A program made the translations under genes and the position numbers. Under the pieces are notes generated by a model that saw nothing but the letters and a program-made list of their open reading frames with translations, made no database searches and was not told where the DNA came from. Positions 53,122 through 61,965 of a stretch of DNA of 64,000 nt are shown here, in pieces (position 1 is the first letter of the stretch; each line of letters begins with the position of its first letter). The stretch comes from Chryseobacterium bernardetii (GTDB taxonomy: Bacteria; Bacteroidota; Bacteroidia; Flavobacteriales; Weeksellaceae). The stretch covers positions 4,879,501 through 4,943,500 of the forward strand of contig NZ_CP033932.1 in the NCBI RefSeq assembly GCF_003815975.1, in the 5' to 3' direction.

Positions 53122-53718
53122 CTATTTCTCTTCCACGATTACCTCGTATACACACGAGCTGTCAGGATCAAGCTTCAGGACTTTCATTTCAAATAAAACA
53201 TCCAGCCCCATAATATCGCATATCCCCTGTATAAAAGGTTCTATAACCGGCCACTTCAACAGTCCTGCGATATGGAGACTTTTTGTGATTTTGTGGTACC
53301 GGTCTACTCCTTTAATCAGTAGTTCAACTCTGTGGTCATTTAATTCTTTGAAATCAAAATTATATTCGGGACTGGATGTAAAAACTGCTCCTATTAATAT
53401 TTTGGCCACAGCCGGAATTCCTGGCTGCAGATTAGGTTTGGATTCCAGATTTCTTAAAGCCATCCGTGATCCGAGATCATACATGAAAGAAATGGAAAGT
53501 TCATTCACTGCTTCTTCTCCATAAAGTTTACCTGCCTGTTTTAATAATCCACCATAAAAGGCTCCTGTTATGTCTGAAAGGCGTTGGGTAAGTTCTGTAA
53601 ATGTTGCAGGAAAAAAGTCTGAAATGATCTGGTGCTGATCCATCTCAGAATTGTAAACATCATGTTTCCTGAAATCTGATAATGCCATAAAGGTGTCTGG
53701 CAATTCAATCTGGTTCAT
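53122..53718 (-). CDS. Uncharacterised soluble protein, possibly ATC hydrolase-like
   Basis: 198 aa, no signal or membrane helix. YGEEAVNELSISFMYDLGSRMALRNLE and a C-terminal CVYEVIVEE end resemble the L-2-amino-thiazoline-4-carboxylic acid hydrolase family in general shape only. I am not confident in that label. No clear neighbours suggest a function. Confidence 0.55.
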   Translation of the reverse strand: MNQIELPDTFMALSDFRKHDVYNSEMDQHQIISDFFPATFTELTQRLSDITGAFYGGLLKQAGKLYGEEAVNELSISFMYDLGSRMALRNLESKPNLQPGIPAVAKILIGAVFTSSPEYNFDFKELNDHRVELLIKGVDRYHKITKSLHIAGLLKWPVIEPFIQGICDIMGLDVLFEMKVLKLDPDSSCVYEVIVEEK

Positions 53719-53819
53719 ATAAGGTAAGTTTAAGGTTATTAGTTGTTAAAGCTTGATAAATACTGAATATCCGGTTAAAAAGATTTAATGATTAAACCAT
53801 CATCTTAATGTGCATTACA

Positions 53820-54039
53820 ATGAACGCTGCTTCATTAATCAAAGCGTTACTTTTTAGTTGTTTTCAAAAAACAAAAAAACTGTCTTTAATAAAAAAAGAC
53901 ATGAAAGATGTGATGAAACAGATCAGTATACATCAGGAAAACGGGTTCCGGATCTTACCTCCTGAAGAGGTATTTTTGAGATGAGGGAATGTATTCATAT
54001 TTTTTCATTTGGTACTGTAAAGCTAAAAAAAATAAATAA
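53820..54039 (+). pseudogene. Probable frameshifted LytTR-type DNA-binding domain remnant
   Basis: ATG 53820 opens a 54-codon frame (MNAASLIKALLFSCF) ending in ISIHQENGFRILPPEEVFLR, which looks like the first strands of a LytTR domain, then hits TGA at 53982. The +1 frame from there continues DEGMYSYFFIWYCKAKK to a stop at 54037, matching the expected next LytTR strand. A one-base shift would restore it. The remaining 53719-54227 gap shows nothing more specific than low-complexity DNA. Confidence 0.35.
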
Positions 54040-54192
54040 ATTCTCCAATAAGTGATTTTATTTTTATAAATAAAATTTGGAAAGGAAACCGGGGCTGAAA
54101 GATGGAATTGATGGAAGGATGAAAATTTTAATCTTTTATGTAAATCATAGTCATTCAACATTGGGATATTAAACTTTTACTGTTTAAAACAA

Positions 54193-54218
54193 AAAACCTT
54201 CGGAAATCCGAAGGTTTT
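54193..54218 (-). terminator. Terminator of the efflux operon
   Basis: AAAACCTTCGGA and TCCGAAGGTTTT form a perfect 12-bp stem with an AA loop; T run on the minus strand. Confidence 0.85.
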
Positions 54219-54227
54219 GATTAAAAT

Positions 54228-55805
54228 TTAGTGCATGGCTTCACTCAAATCTATTTTTTCTTTACTCTTTCTTTCTTTTATAAATAAGATAAACGGAATA
54301 CATATTAAAAATATTACACCGAGATAAAGAAATACATCCATATAAGACAATACTGTTGCCTGTTTGGTGACAGATAGGTCAAGCATTTTATAAGCGGCAT
54401 TCATGGCAGCATCAGGAGTCATTCCTTTAGCAATGAAGCTGGACTTCAAAGCAGCCAGTCTTTGCTGAACATCAAAACTGTTTTCGTCTAAGTGGGAAAT
54501 CAGATTATTTCTGTATTTCTGACCTGCATTGGCTATAAAAGTGGTAATAGCTGCAATTCCAAAAGACCCTCCTAATTGTCTCATCATTCCGGTAAAGGCT
54601 GCACCCTGGCCAATTTCCTGGCCTTTAAGGGTACTTAATGACAAGGATGTAATCGGGATAAACAATAATCCTAATCCTGCTCCTCTCACAATCAACATCC
54701 AGAAGAAAGCGTCTTTACTTGTATCAGGAGTCAGAATTTTGTACCCCCAGAAACTATAAATAAAGAAGATAAATAGCCCCAGAGAAACCAATATCTGTTG
54801 TTTCGCTCCTCTTGTAAGCAACCTTCCGATGATTGGCATCATAAAGGCTGTTGTTAAAGCTGCCGGGATCATCAAAGCTCCCGACTGAAGGGCCGTCCAT
54901 CCCAAAATACTCTGTGTATATAGCGGAACAATAAAAGTAGACCCATACAACCCGAATCCTAATACAAAGGACATGACTGTACCGATCCTTAAGTTTCCGT
55001 TTTTCAATACCCTGAGTTCCACAATCGGATACTTGAAGGTAAGCTCCCGCCAGAGGAATAATATAAATCCTAAAATGGCGGCTATGGTAAAGGCTACTAT
55101 CATTCCGCTTTCAAACCAGTCTTCTTCATGACCTCTTTCCAGAATAAACTGCAGTGAACCTACCGTTACGGCCAATAAAGCAATTCCCAGCCAGTCAACA
55201 TCTGAAACCTTTCGTTTTTCAGCATATTTCGGGCTTCTCACAAACTGAAGCGTCATCAGTGTTGCTGCTATCCCGATCGGAATATTGATATAGAAAATAT
55301 ATGGCCAGCTGTAGTTATCAACTATATATCCTCCTAACGGCGGACCCAATGTTGGCCCAATAATTACTCCCAAACCATAAATGGCTTGTGCCATACTTCT
55401 CTTTTCAAGCGGGTAAGACTCTGTGATGATCGTTTGTGAAGTCACCAAAAGGGCCCCTCCACCAATTCCCTGCATCAGTCTGAAAAATACCAGTTCCCAG
55501 ATGTTTGTTGCATTTCCGCAAAGGAATGAAAACAGGGTAAATATGATAATGGAAGCTGCAAAGTAATTTCTACGCCCGAACTGCTGAGAAAGCCAGCTGG
55601 TCATCGGTACGATAATTACGTTCCCGATGGCATAGGCAGTAATTACCCAGCCCACTTCTGAAAGTGTAGCTCCCAGGTTCCCTTTCATTTCATTAAGGGC
55701 AACGTTCACAATCGTGGAGTCCACAATCTCAAGCAAAGCACAAAGAATAGCTGTGATTGTAATAATCACTCTTCGGGCTCCATATTCTACTAATGAATCT
55801 TGCAT
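54228..55805 (-). CDS. DHA2-family drug efflux permease (EmrB-like)
   Basis: 525 aa with about 14 membrane helices. EIVDSTIVNVALNEM, WVITAYAIGNVIIVP, WLSQQFGRRNYF and GAALLVTSQTII-like segments fit the 14-TM DHA2 MFS antiporters that pair with an adaptor and TolC. It would pump drugs using the proton gradient. It is last of a four-gene unit with tolC, hlyD and tetR. The drug range is not readable. Confidence 0.9.
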   Translation of the reverse strand: MQDSLVEYGARRVIITITAILCALLEIVDSTIVNVALNEMKGNLGATLSEVGWVITAYAIGNVIIVPMTSWLSQQFGRRNYFAASIIIFTLFSFLCGNATNIWELVFFRLMQGIGGGALLVTSQTIITESYPLEKRSMAQAIYGLGVIIGPTLGPPLGGYIVDNYSWPYIFYINIPIGIAATLMTLQFVRSPKYAEKRKVSDVDWLGIALLAVTVGSLQFILERGHEEDWFESGMIVAFTIAAILGFILFLWRELTFKYPIVELRVLKNGNLRIGTVMSFVLGFGLYGSTFIVPLYTQSILGWTALQSGALMIPAALTTAFMMPIIGRLLTRGAKQQILVSLGLFIFFIYSFWGYKILTPDTSKDAFFWMLIVRGAGLGLLFIPITSLSLSTLKGQEIGQGAAFTGMMRQLGGSFGIAAITTFIANAGQKYRNNLISHLDENSFDVQQRLAALKSSFIAKGMTPDAAMNAAYKMLDLSVTKQATVLSYMDVFLYLGVIFLICIPFILFIKERKSKEKIDLSEAMH

Positions 55806-55898
55806 AATTTTATTTGAATATTTGTATTAATGTAAAATGTAGGATGTATTAATGATTTTCAATTCATCATAAATACATTTTACGTAAGTACATAAATA

Positions 55899-57002
55899 CT
55901 ATTTCAATGAAACCTCAGCCTTCACATTCATTCCTGTTCTTAATCTTTTTGCAATATTCTTATCAAGATTTACAAAATCAATCTTTACAGGAAGTCTCTG
56001 AACTACTTTTACGAAGTTTCCACTTGCGTTATCCGGAGGAAGAATAGAGAATGTAGCCCCAGTAGCCGGAGAGAATGAACTTACTACTCCGTCAAATTCT
56101 TTGTCCGGGAAAGCATCAATCTCAATTTTCACTTTCTGCCCTTCTACCATTTTATCTACCTGCGTTTCTTTAAAGTTCGCCACTACCCATTTCTGGTCAT
56201 TTTTAACCAAAGCAAATAACTGAGCGCCTGCCTGAAGGTACTGACCTGGCTGTGTAGGTACTTTCCCAACATATCCGTCTTCCGGAGCCAGAATGACAGT
56301 GTAAGACAAATTCAATTTAGCATTTTCCACATCTACTTCTCTCTGTTTCGCTACTGAGCTGGCAACACTAATCTGCTGCGAACTAGCAGCCGTTTGAGAA
56401 GAAGCAATTGTAGTCTGCTGAGCAATTTGGTTCCTTTGCTCTACCAATACCTGAAGTTGCTTATCTGCAGATTGTTTTGCTGCCAAAGCCTGCTCATATT
56501 GCTGTTCTGTAATGGAGTGATCTTTTACAAGATTTGCATATCTTTTCAAATCCTGAGACGTTTTCCAAACATTTACTTTTGCTGCTTCAATCTGTGCATT
56601 GGCTGTTGCAACTGCTGCTTCAGAACTGTTGATATTCTTAGAAGTAGCAGTAGTTGTTGCTTCTGCTGTAGAAATATTACTTTTTGCTGTAGATAATGCT
56701 GCCTGTGACTGATCCAAAGCCATTTTCTGATCTCTATTGTCTAAAATAACAAGAGTATCCCCTTTCTTTACGAACTGGTTATCTTTTACCCTTACCTCAG
56801 CTACATATCCTGAGATTTTAGAAATTACCGGTGCCATATTGGAAGCAATCTGAGCATCATCAGTCTCTTCATGGTACTGCCCGTAGCTATAAGCTCTGTA
56901 GCCGTAGATACCTCCTCCGATCACTACGGCTGCTAAAATGATAGGAAAAACTAAACTTTTTTTCTTTTTAGGTTCAGCTGCCTGTGTATTATTATTTTCC
57001 AT
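55899..57002 (-). CDS. Periplasmic adaptor of the efflux system (HlyD/EmrA-like)
   Basis: 367 aa. One N-terminal membrane helix (LVFPIILAAVVIGGGIYGY), lipoyl half-motifs (APVISKISGYVAEVRVKDNQFVKKGDTLVIL and APEDGYVGKVPTQPGQYL), and a long central coiled coil rich in A, S and Q. It links the inner-membrane pump to the TolC channel. 16 bases after the tolC-like gene. Confidence 0.92.
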   Translation of the reverse strand: MENNNTQAAEPKKKKSLVFPIILAAVVIGGGIYGYRAYSYGQYHEETDDAQIASNMAPVISKISGYVAEVRVKDNQFVKKGDTLVILDNRDQKMALDQSQAALSTAKSNISTAEATTTATSKNINSSEAAVATANAQIEAAKVNVWKTSQDLKRYANLVKDHSITEQQYEQALAAKQSADKQLQVLVEQRNQIAQQTTIASSQTAASSQQISVASSVAKQREVDVENAKLNLSYTVILAPEDGYVGKVPTQPGQYLQAGAQLFALVKNDQKWVVANFKETQVDKMVEGQKVKIEIDAFPDKEFDGVVSSFSPATGATFSILPPDNASGNFVKVVQRLPVKIDFVNLDKNIAKRLRTGMNVKAEVSLK

Positions 57003-57018
57003 TTTGGTTTCGATCTGA

Positions 57019-58332
57019 TTATTTAATTGTTAAAGTTCCTGTTGTTTGTAATAGTTTTCTGTATGCCAAAGCAGCATCTGCCTTTGCATTGATTACGCCA
57101 ACATTGGCAGCAATCTGAGCAGCGTCTGCATCCAATAATTCCGTCATGGTTGCAAGGCCGTTGTCATATTTATTTTTTGTAATTCTGTAGTTTTCGTTAG
57201 CCTGCTCAGCAGATTTTTCGAAAACAGCAATTCTTTTTTTAGAGTAGTCTGTATTCTGGTATTCTCTGTTCACATCAAGCTTGATGTTATCATTCAGCAA
57301 TTCATCCGTAGCAGCTAATTGCTTTTCTCTTGCCTGAGACTGTCTTAATGATGAATTTTCTTTCCAGATATTGGATAAATTATATGAGATACCAATTCCT
57401 ACGTTAACGGCGTTGTATACAGTAAGAAACTTAGGAATATCTGCTGCTACATATCCGCCTGTAAATGCTATTGACGGAAGATTCTCAGCCTTGGCCGCCT
57501 TTGTTCCCAATTCTGCGGCTTTTCTCTGTTGAACCAAAGCCTGAAGGTCTTTACGGTTTTCTCTGGCTTCGTTTATATAAAAATCAACAGGCTTTACCTC
57601 AGAACCTTCTTCAATATAATTCTGATCTACTTCAATCTCTGTAGTTTCAGGAAGCCCTAATAACAAGTCCATATTGATATTGGCAATATTGTAATTGTTT
57701 TTGGCTTCAAGCAGCTGCAGTTCGATATTAGATGTCTGAAGGTTGGCTTTTAACCTGTCATTTCTAGCAATCAGTCCGTTATTTTCCATTTTAAGGAAAG
57801 TTTCGTCCCTTTTTTGGGACGCGGCCAGGTTTTCTTCAAAAACCTTAATCGACTGGTTGGCTTTAAACAAGTTGTTATAAGCCTGGGCAACATTATAAGC
57901 AATGGCTGTTTTGTCATTTTCAGTACTTAGTTTTGATGCTTCTACCAGATATTTTGCAGACTGGATCCCGTATTTGATTCTTCCGCCACTGTAAATTGGT
58001 ACACTAAGATTCGCGGAACCATACAATACCTGATGAATTTCCGGGCCTCCTGCTCCTGACATCCCAGGAAGTTTGATGTCTACATTGGGTTTTATCGGAA
58101 GATACATATAGCTTCCTGAAACCTTCAATTCCGGAAGCTGTCTGTTTTTAGCTTCCAAAAGATCAGCGGTAGCCTCCTCGATCTTGGCTGCATCGATCTT
58201 GAGATTCTTGCTGTTCTGGATTCCCAGCTGCACAGCTTCGTCAAGAGAAAGGGTCTTTTTCTCCTGAGCATTTGCATTTGCTATTCCTACGAATAGTGAT
58301 AATGCAATCACTGAGTTATTTATTCTCTTCAT
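57019..58332 (-). CDS. TolC-family outer-membrane channel
   Basis: 437 aa. Signal peptide (NANAQE), then the duplicated TolC helical-barrel layout (SLDEAVQLGIQNSKNLKIDAAKIEEATADLL and a second half from DLQALVQQRKAAELGTKAAKAENLPSI). Forms the outer-membrane exit duct of the efflux pump. Its start overlaps the tetR end by 17 bases. Confidence 0.92.
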   Translation of the reverse strand: MKRINNSVIALSLFVGIANANAQEKKTLSLDEAVQLGIQNSKNLKIDAAKIEEATADLLEAKNRQLPELKVSGSYMYLPIKPNVDIKLPGMSGAGGPEIHQVLYGSANLSVPIYSGGRIKYGIQSAKYLVEASKLSTENDKTAIAYNVAQAYNNLFKANQSIKVFEENLAASQKRDETFLKMENNGLIARNDRLKANLQTSNIELQLLEAKNNYNIANINMDLLLGLPETTEIEVDQNYIEEGSEVKPVDFYINEARENRKDLQALVQQRKAAELGTKAAKAENLPSIAFTGGYVAADIPKFLTVYNAVNVGIGISYNLSNIWKENSSLRQSQAREKQLAATDELLNDNIKLDVNREYQNTDYSKKRIAVFEKSAEQANENYRITKNKYDNGLATMTELLDADAAQIAANVGVINAKADAALAYRKLLQTTGTLTIK

Positions 58333-58942
58333 AACCTAAAAGGTCTTTTAATAAATGTTTTATATGTTTGTTAAGTTCTGTATAAAATTTTTCGTCAAAA
58401 ACATCCTCATCTTCTGTATCATTCAGGAATTCCTTATACATTTCTTTGGCATTGAATGCATAGAATAAAGTTCCGCTTATGGTGGAATGAAGCAGATAAA
58501 TAGGAGGATTCTTTGTAAAAACGCCACTCTTCAGTCCGTTCTCCAGTATTCGGGAATACATAGAAAGGAATGACATTTTGGTTTCTTTCAAAAACTCTAC
58601 GATCTGTGGATTGTTGGTATGAAGCTGTTCACGCTGCATAATCCTGTAAAAACATTTCTGATTCCTTATTCTGTTGGAAAACTGATCTATTATTTTTTCA
58701 ATTTTCTCCCATTCATTCAGATCTGTTCTTTCTACAATATCCCTTGAAAAAAACTGTCCTTCATTCATTCTGTACTCAACCAATTTCTCATAAAGCTTTT
58801 CTTTTGATCCAAAATAGTAAGAGATCATCGAGATATTTACATTCGCTGCTTTGGAGATTTCACGGGTTGAAGTTCCGTCGAAACCCTTTTCAGCAAAGAG
58901 CTTTTCAGCAGCAAATAATATATTTTCTTCTTTTGAAATCAT
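58316..58942 (-). CDS. TetR-family regulator of the efflux operon
   Basis: 208 aa. The N-terminal HTH (FAEKGFDGTSTREISKAANVNISMISYYFGSKEKLYEKL) is canonical. The helical C-terminal half is the ligand domain. It is first of the operon, and its presumed operator overlaps the promoter immediately upstream, so it probably represses its own transcript and the pump genes until a drug binds. Confidence 0.93.
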   Translation of the reverse strand: MISKEENILFAAEKLFAEKGFDGTSTREISKAANVNISMISYYFGSKEKLYEKLVEYRMNEGQFFSRDIVERTDLNEWEKIEKIIDQFSNRIRNQKCFYRIMQREQLHTNNPQIVEFLKETKMSFLSMYSRILENGLKSGVFTKNPPIYLLHSTISGTLFYAFNAKEMYKEFLNDTEDEDVFDEKFYTELNKHIKHLLKDLLGYEENK

Positions 58943-58964
58943 ATCACTTCCATTTTTCAGGGGG

Positions 58965-59004
58965 CAAATTTACATAAGTTTTTGCTCAAATCAAACGATT
59001 GATT
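58965..59004 (-). promoter_or_regulatory. tetR-efflux promoter with overlapping operator
   Basis: On the minus strand TTG (58994-58992) is followed after 19 bases by TAAATTTG (58972-58965), an exact TTG-N19-TAnnTTTG promoter. The -33 TTG lies inside the palindrome AATCAAACGATTGATT (58989-59004), arms AATCAA/TTGATT, the likely TetR site. Confidence 0.78.
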
Positions 59005-59050
59005 GATTTTTTAATAAAGATTTAATCTATATTTACAAAAAACTAAATGT

Positions 59051-60151
59051 ATGGGCCTATTTGATTTCCTTTTTAAATGGAAGAAAAAGAAAAAAAATCA
59101 GACAAATGAAGTAACTTTAAAAAATGAGTCCCCGGTTGTAGAAACCACAGCTCAAATTAGTAAAGAGATCCCTGTTCCATCAGAAGAAAAGTTGCCCCCA
59201 ATTCCCGAAGAAACAAACATTACGGTAGAGGAAGAGGAAACCACCACCCCTACCATGAGTGAGGACGGCAATTATTTCAATCTTGAAATGATTGAGGCTT
59301 TCAAACGGTTTTATTCTGATCCGGGACTTCATATTACTGTTGAAACTGAAGACGAAAAAGGCAATATACTTCCCGCTTACCAAGAACTTTTCAATGAATG
59401 GCAAGGTATTCAGTCCAAATGGGACCGTATGTCTTTGTTTTACCGTTTCTGGGATCATTCTCAATTTGACAAACTTGAAGACTGGCAGGTGATTGAAAGA
59501 TTCGTAAAAGACCGTTACCCTAAAAAGGCATTAGAATATTTTGAGAAAAAAATGTCTGATAAAAGACATTTCACCAAAGAAGAACTTGTTGCACTTTCAA
59601 AGCTTCACCGTGCATTGCTGGATAATCCTGCAGCCAAAGAATATATTGAAACAGCATATCACAATCATCAGGAAGATGATGCTGTAAAAGTAGAATATGC
59701 AACAGTGCTCCATATCATAGGAAATCATTCTGAAAAAGAATTTTCCCATCAGTTATTTCATGAAGTACTGGATAAAAAGATCCAGCGGAATGATACTGAA
59801 TCTGTTTTCGACTGTTTCAGATTCTCCGAAGGCTACACAGATTCTTCCATTTTCGCCATGCTTTATCTTATGAATACAGAAGCTGATAATGATATATGGG
59901 ATTATGTAGCAGAAGAATATTACTACTGCCCTGTTTTCAGATATGAACATGCTGTACAACTGGCTCAGAGCGAAAATCCTTTGAGAGCCCTGGCTAAACT
60001 TACTTCTTTAAGTCAGGAATTTCCATGGTTCAGAACCGCCCTTGAAAGTACTATTGGTAATATTAAATCGGTACGGAAGCAACTCAACAATCCTGATTTC
60101 ATGGAAAAAGAACTTCAGGAATTCCAGGCCTCATTAGAAGCCCATAAATAA
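59051..60151 (+). CDS. Soluble protein of unknown function, acidic linker plus helical domain
   Basis: 366 aa. A basic start (WKKKKKNQ), an acidic Glu/Pro/Thr-rich linker to about residue 75, then a helical region (YHNHQEDDAVKVEYATVLHIIGNHSEKEF). No motif is recognised. It is divergent from the TetR gene and may share its control region, but no functional link is visible. Confidence 0.72.
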   Translation: MGLFDFLFKWKKKKKNQTNEVTLKNESPVVETTAQISKEIPVPSEEKLPPIPEETNITVEEEETTTPTMSEDGNYFNLEMIEAFKRFYSDPGLHITVETEDEKGNILPAYQELFNEWQGIQSKWDRMSLFYRFWDHSQFDKLEDWQVIERFVKDRYPKKALEYFEKKMSDKRHFTKEELVALSKLHRALLDNPAAKEYIETAYHNHQEDDAVKVEYATVLHIIGNHSEKEFSHQLFHEVLDKKIQRNDTESVFDCFRFSEGYTDSSIFAMLYLMNTEADNDIWDYVAEEYYYCPVFRYEHAVQLAQSENPLRALAKLTSLSQEFPWFRTALESTIGNIKSVRKQLNNPDFMEKELQEFQASLEAHK

Positions 60152-60331
60152 ATTTCTTTACTGAACAAAGTGCCCTGACGACCGAAGGTAAAGTGCATTG
60201 ATTATCAATACTATTTTGTAAACAGGGCGTTAGAAATAATGAATCCATAGATCTCTGACCAGTAATCTTCTTCAAAATTCATTTACGTAAGCAAAAAAGT
60301 ATTACATTTAGCCAATTAAAAATTGAAGATC

Positions 60332-60559
60332 ATGAAAAAATTCATTTCCATTCTTGCTATCAGTTTATTTGCTTTCAGCTATGCACAGGAAAAACCTAAA
60401 GAAGGTGGCTGCTGCGCTGGAAAAGACAAAAAAGAATGTTCTGTAAAAGATAAAAAAGCTTGTTCTGATGCTCATCATAAAGGATGTGATGCAAAAGCAA
60501 AAACTGCAGAGAATACTTTAAAAAACAAAAAAACTGCAAAAGATAAGAAGACAGTTTAA
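60332..60559 (+). CDS. Small exported Cys/Lys-rich peptide
   Basis: 75 aa from ATG 60332. Signal peptide (FSYAQ), then EGGCCAGKDKKECSVKDKK and further cysteines with HH, and a lysine-rich tail. Five cysteines in a 55-residue mature chain suggest metal binding or disulfides, but no named family is recognised. A near-consensus -7 box (TACATTTA) lies at 60303-60310. Confidence 0.68.
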   Translation: MKKFISILAISLFAFSYAQEKPKEGGCCAGKDKKECSVKDKKACSDAHHKGCDAKAKTAENTLKNKKTAKDKKTV

Positions 60560-60580
60560 TTTGAAATACATCAAGAAGAT

Positions 60581-60609
60581 AAAAACTCCGGAAAATTTCC
60601 GGAGTTTTT
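60581..60609. terminator. Bidirectional terminator between convergent genes
   Basis: AAAAACTCCGGAAA (60581-60594) and TTTCCGGAGTTTTT (60596-60609) are complementary. Confidence 0.85.
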
Positions 60610-60611
60610 AT

Positions 60612-61730
60612 TTATGTGCTCTTATGGATATATCTTGATAATTTTATTCCAAGGTCTGTCCATACTATTTTAGGATTTCCGTTTCTGGTAAGATGCAGAT
60701 CTGCGGCATTGATTTCTTCGAGAATACTTTCAATATTGGCTCCACTGATGAATTTTGAAAAACCGTTCCAATTGAAGCCATTGGCATCGATCTTTTTATA
60801 CACGAGGTTTTCCGACTGATAATTCTGAAGAAGGGCCAGCCTGAAAATCTCAGAGCAGTAATTTAAAAAGTTTTTCTGCTTTTCTCTGTTCCAGCCAGCG
60901 ATTTCTCTTGCCCAGACAATTATACTTCTCAGATATTCTGGTTTTTTCTTTACCATAAAAGCGTCACGAACCCATTGTACAAAGAGTTTTTCAAATTCAT
61001 TGCTTTTGTCTCCTGAGTTCAGAAGTTTGACAGCCTCATTAAGATTCCCCTGTGCTTCATGAACAATTTCTCTTATTTTTTCTTCAGTTACAGAGAAATT
61101 CTTTTTTAAATAGACTTCAATATCTTCATCAAGGATTCTGGGAATTTCTACTACCTGAGTACGGGAAAGTATAGTGGGCAAAATATCATTGGTACTTTCT
61201 GCAGTAAGAAGAATAATGGTTTTCGCGGGTGGTTCTTCAAGAAATTTCAGAAATTTATTTGATGCGGCTATATTCATTTTATCAGCTCTCCAGACAATCA
61301 GAATTTTGGTTCCCCCTTCAAAACTTTTTAATGAAAATTTCTGGTTTTGGTCATCAATTTCATCAGCGGAAATAAAAAGCTGTTTGTTTTCTGATTCCAG
61401 GAAGGCAGTCCAGTCATCATAACTTGCATATGGAGAAGCGAGAATCATTTCCCGGAATTCTTCAAATTTATTTTTGCTTAAGGAATTTTTATTATCCGTA
61501 AACACGGGAAAACTGAAGTGAAGATCCAGGTGATTAAGATGTTCAACCTTTGAAGCAGCATGCTCATTTTCTTTACTTAAAATCTCCTTTGCATACGCCA
61601 ACACCATCGGTAATGTTCCGTAACCTTCCTTTCCTACGAAAAGCTGGGCATGGCTCACTCTGTTTTCGGCGATGCTTTCTCTAAGAAGTTTTTTCAGATT
61701 TTCCTGTCCGGCGATGTTCTCCCAATTCAT
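60612..61730 (-). CDS. holB: DNA polymerase III delta-prime subunit
   Basis: 372 aa. It is part of the clamp loader. ENIAGQENLKKLLRESIAENRVSHAQLFVGKEGYGT opens the AAA+ domain; the Walker A is degenerate, as usual for delta-prime. EEPPAKTIILLTAESTNDILPTILSRTQVV is the SRC-like box with Ser-Arg-Thr. Its start codon lies only a few bases after a -7 box. Confidence 0.9.
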   Translation of the reverse strand: MNWENIAGQENLKKLLRESIAENRVSHAQLFVGKEGYGTLPMVLAYAKEILSKENEHAASKVEHLNHLDLHFSFPVFTDNKNSLSKNKFEEFREMILASPYASYDDWTAFLESENKQLFISADEIDDQNQKFSLKSFEGGTKILIVWRADKMNIAASNKFLKFLEEPPAKTIILLTAESTNDILPTILSRTQVVEIPRILDEDIEVYLKKNFSVTEEKIREIVHEAQGNLNEAVKLLNSGDKSNEFEKLFVQWVRDAFMVKKKPEYLRSIIVWAREIAGWNREKQKNFLNYCSEIFRLALLQNYQSENLVYKKIDANGFNWNGFSKFISGANIESILEEINAADLHLTRNGNPKIVWTDLGIKLSRYIHKST

Positions 61731-61734
61731 GTTT

Positions 61735-61742
61735 CAAAGATA
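61735..61742 (-). promoter_or_regulatory. -7 box very close to the holB start
   Basis: Reads TATCTTTG on the minus strand and ends four bases before the ATG, so the transcript may begin at or next to the start codon. Confidence 0.5.
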
Positions 61743-61965
61743 AAAAAACTGGAGAAGAATTCAGAGTTAAATTTGTGAATGGTGAATTATAATATTTAAA
61801 TATACAGATTGGTAGATAAAGTAAACTGATGATTAACAATTGACACCGATAATATATAAAGATTAAAAATTCCCCATAATAAAGCCCTTAACAAACTTTA
61901 ACCACATATAATTTTTACAATTCATTAATATTTAAGATATTTGCGCATTGTTTTAAAAATAAAGA

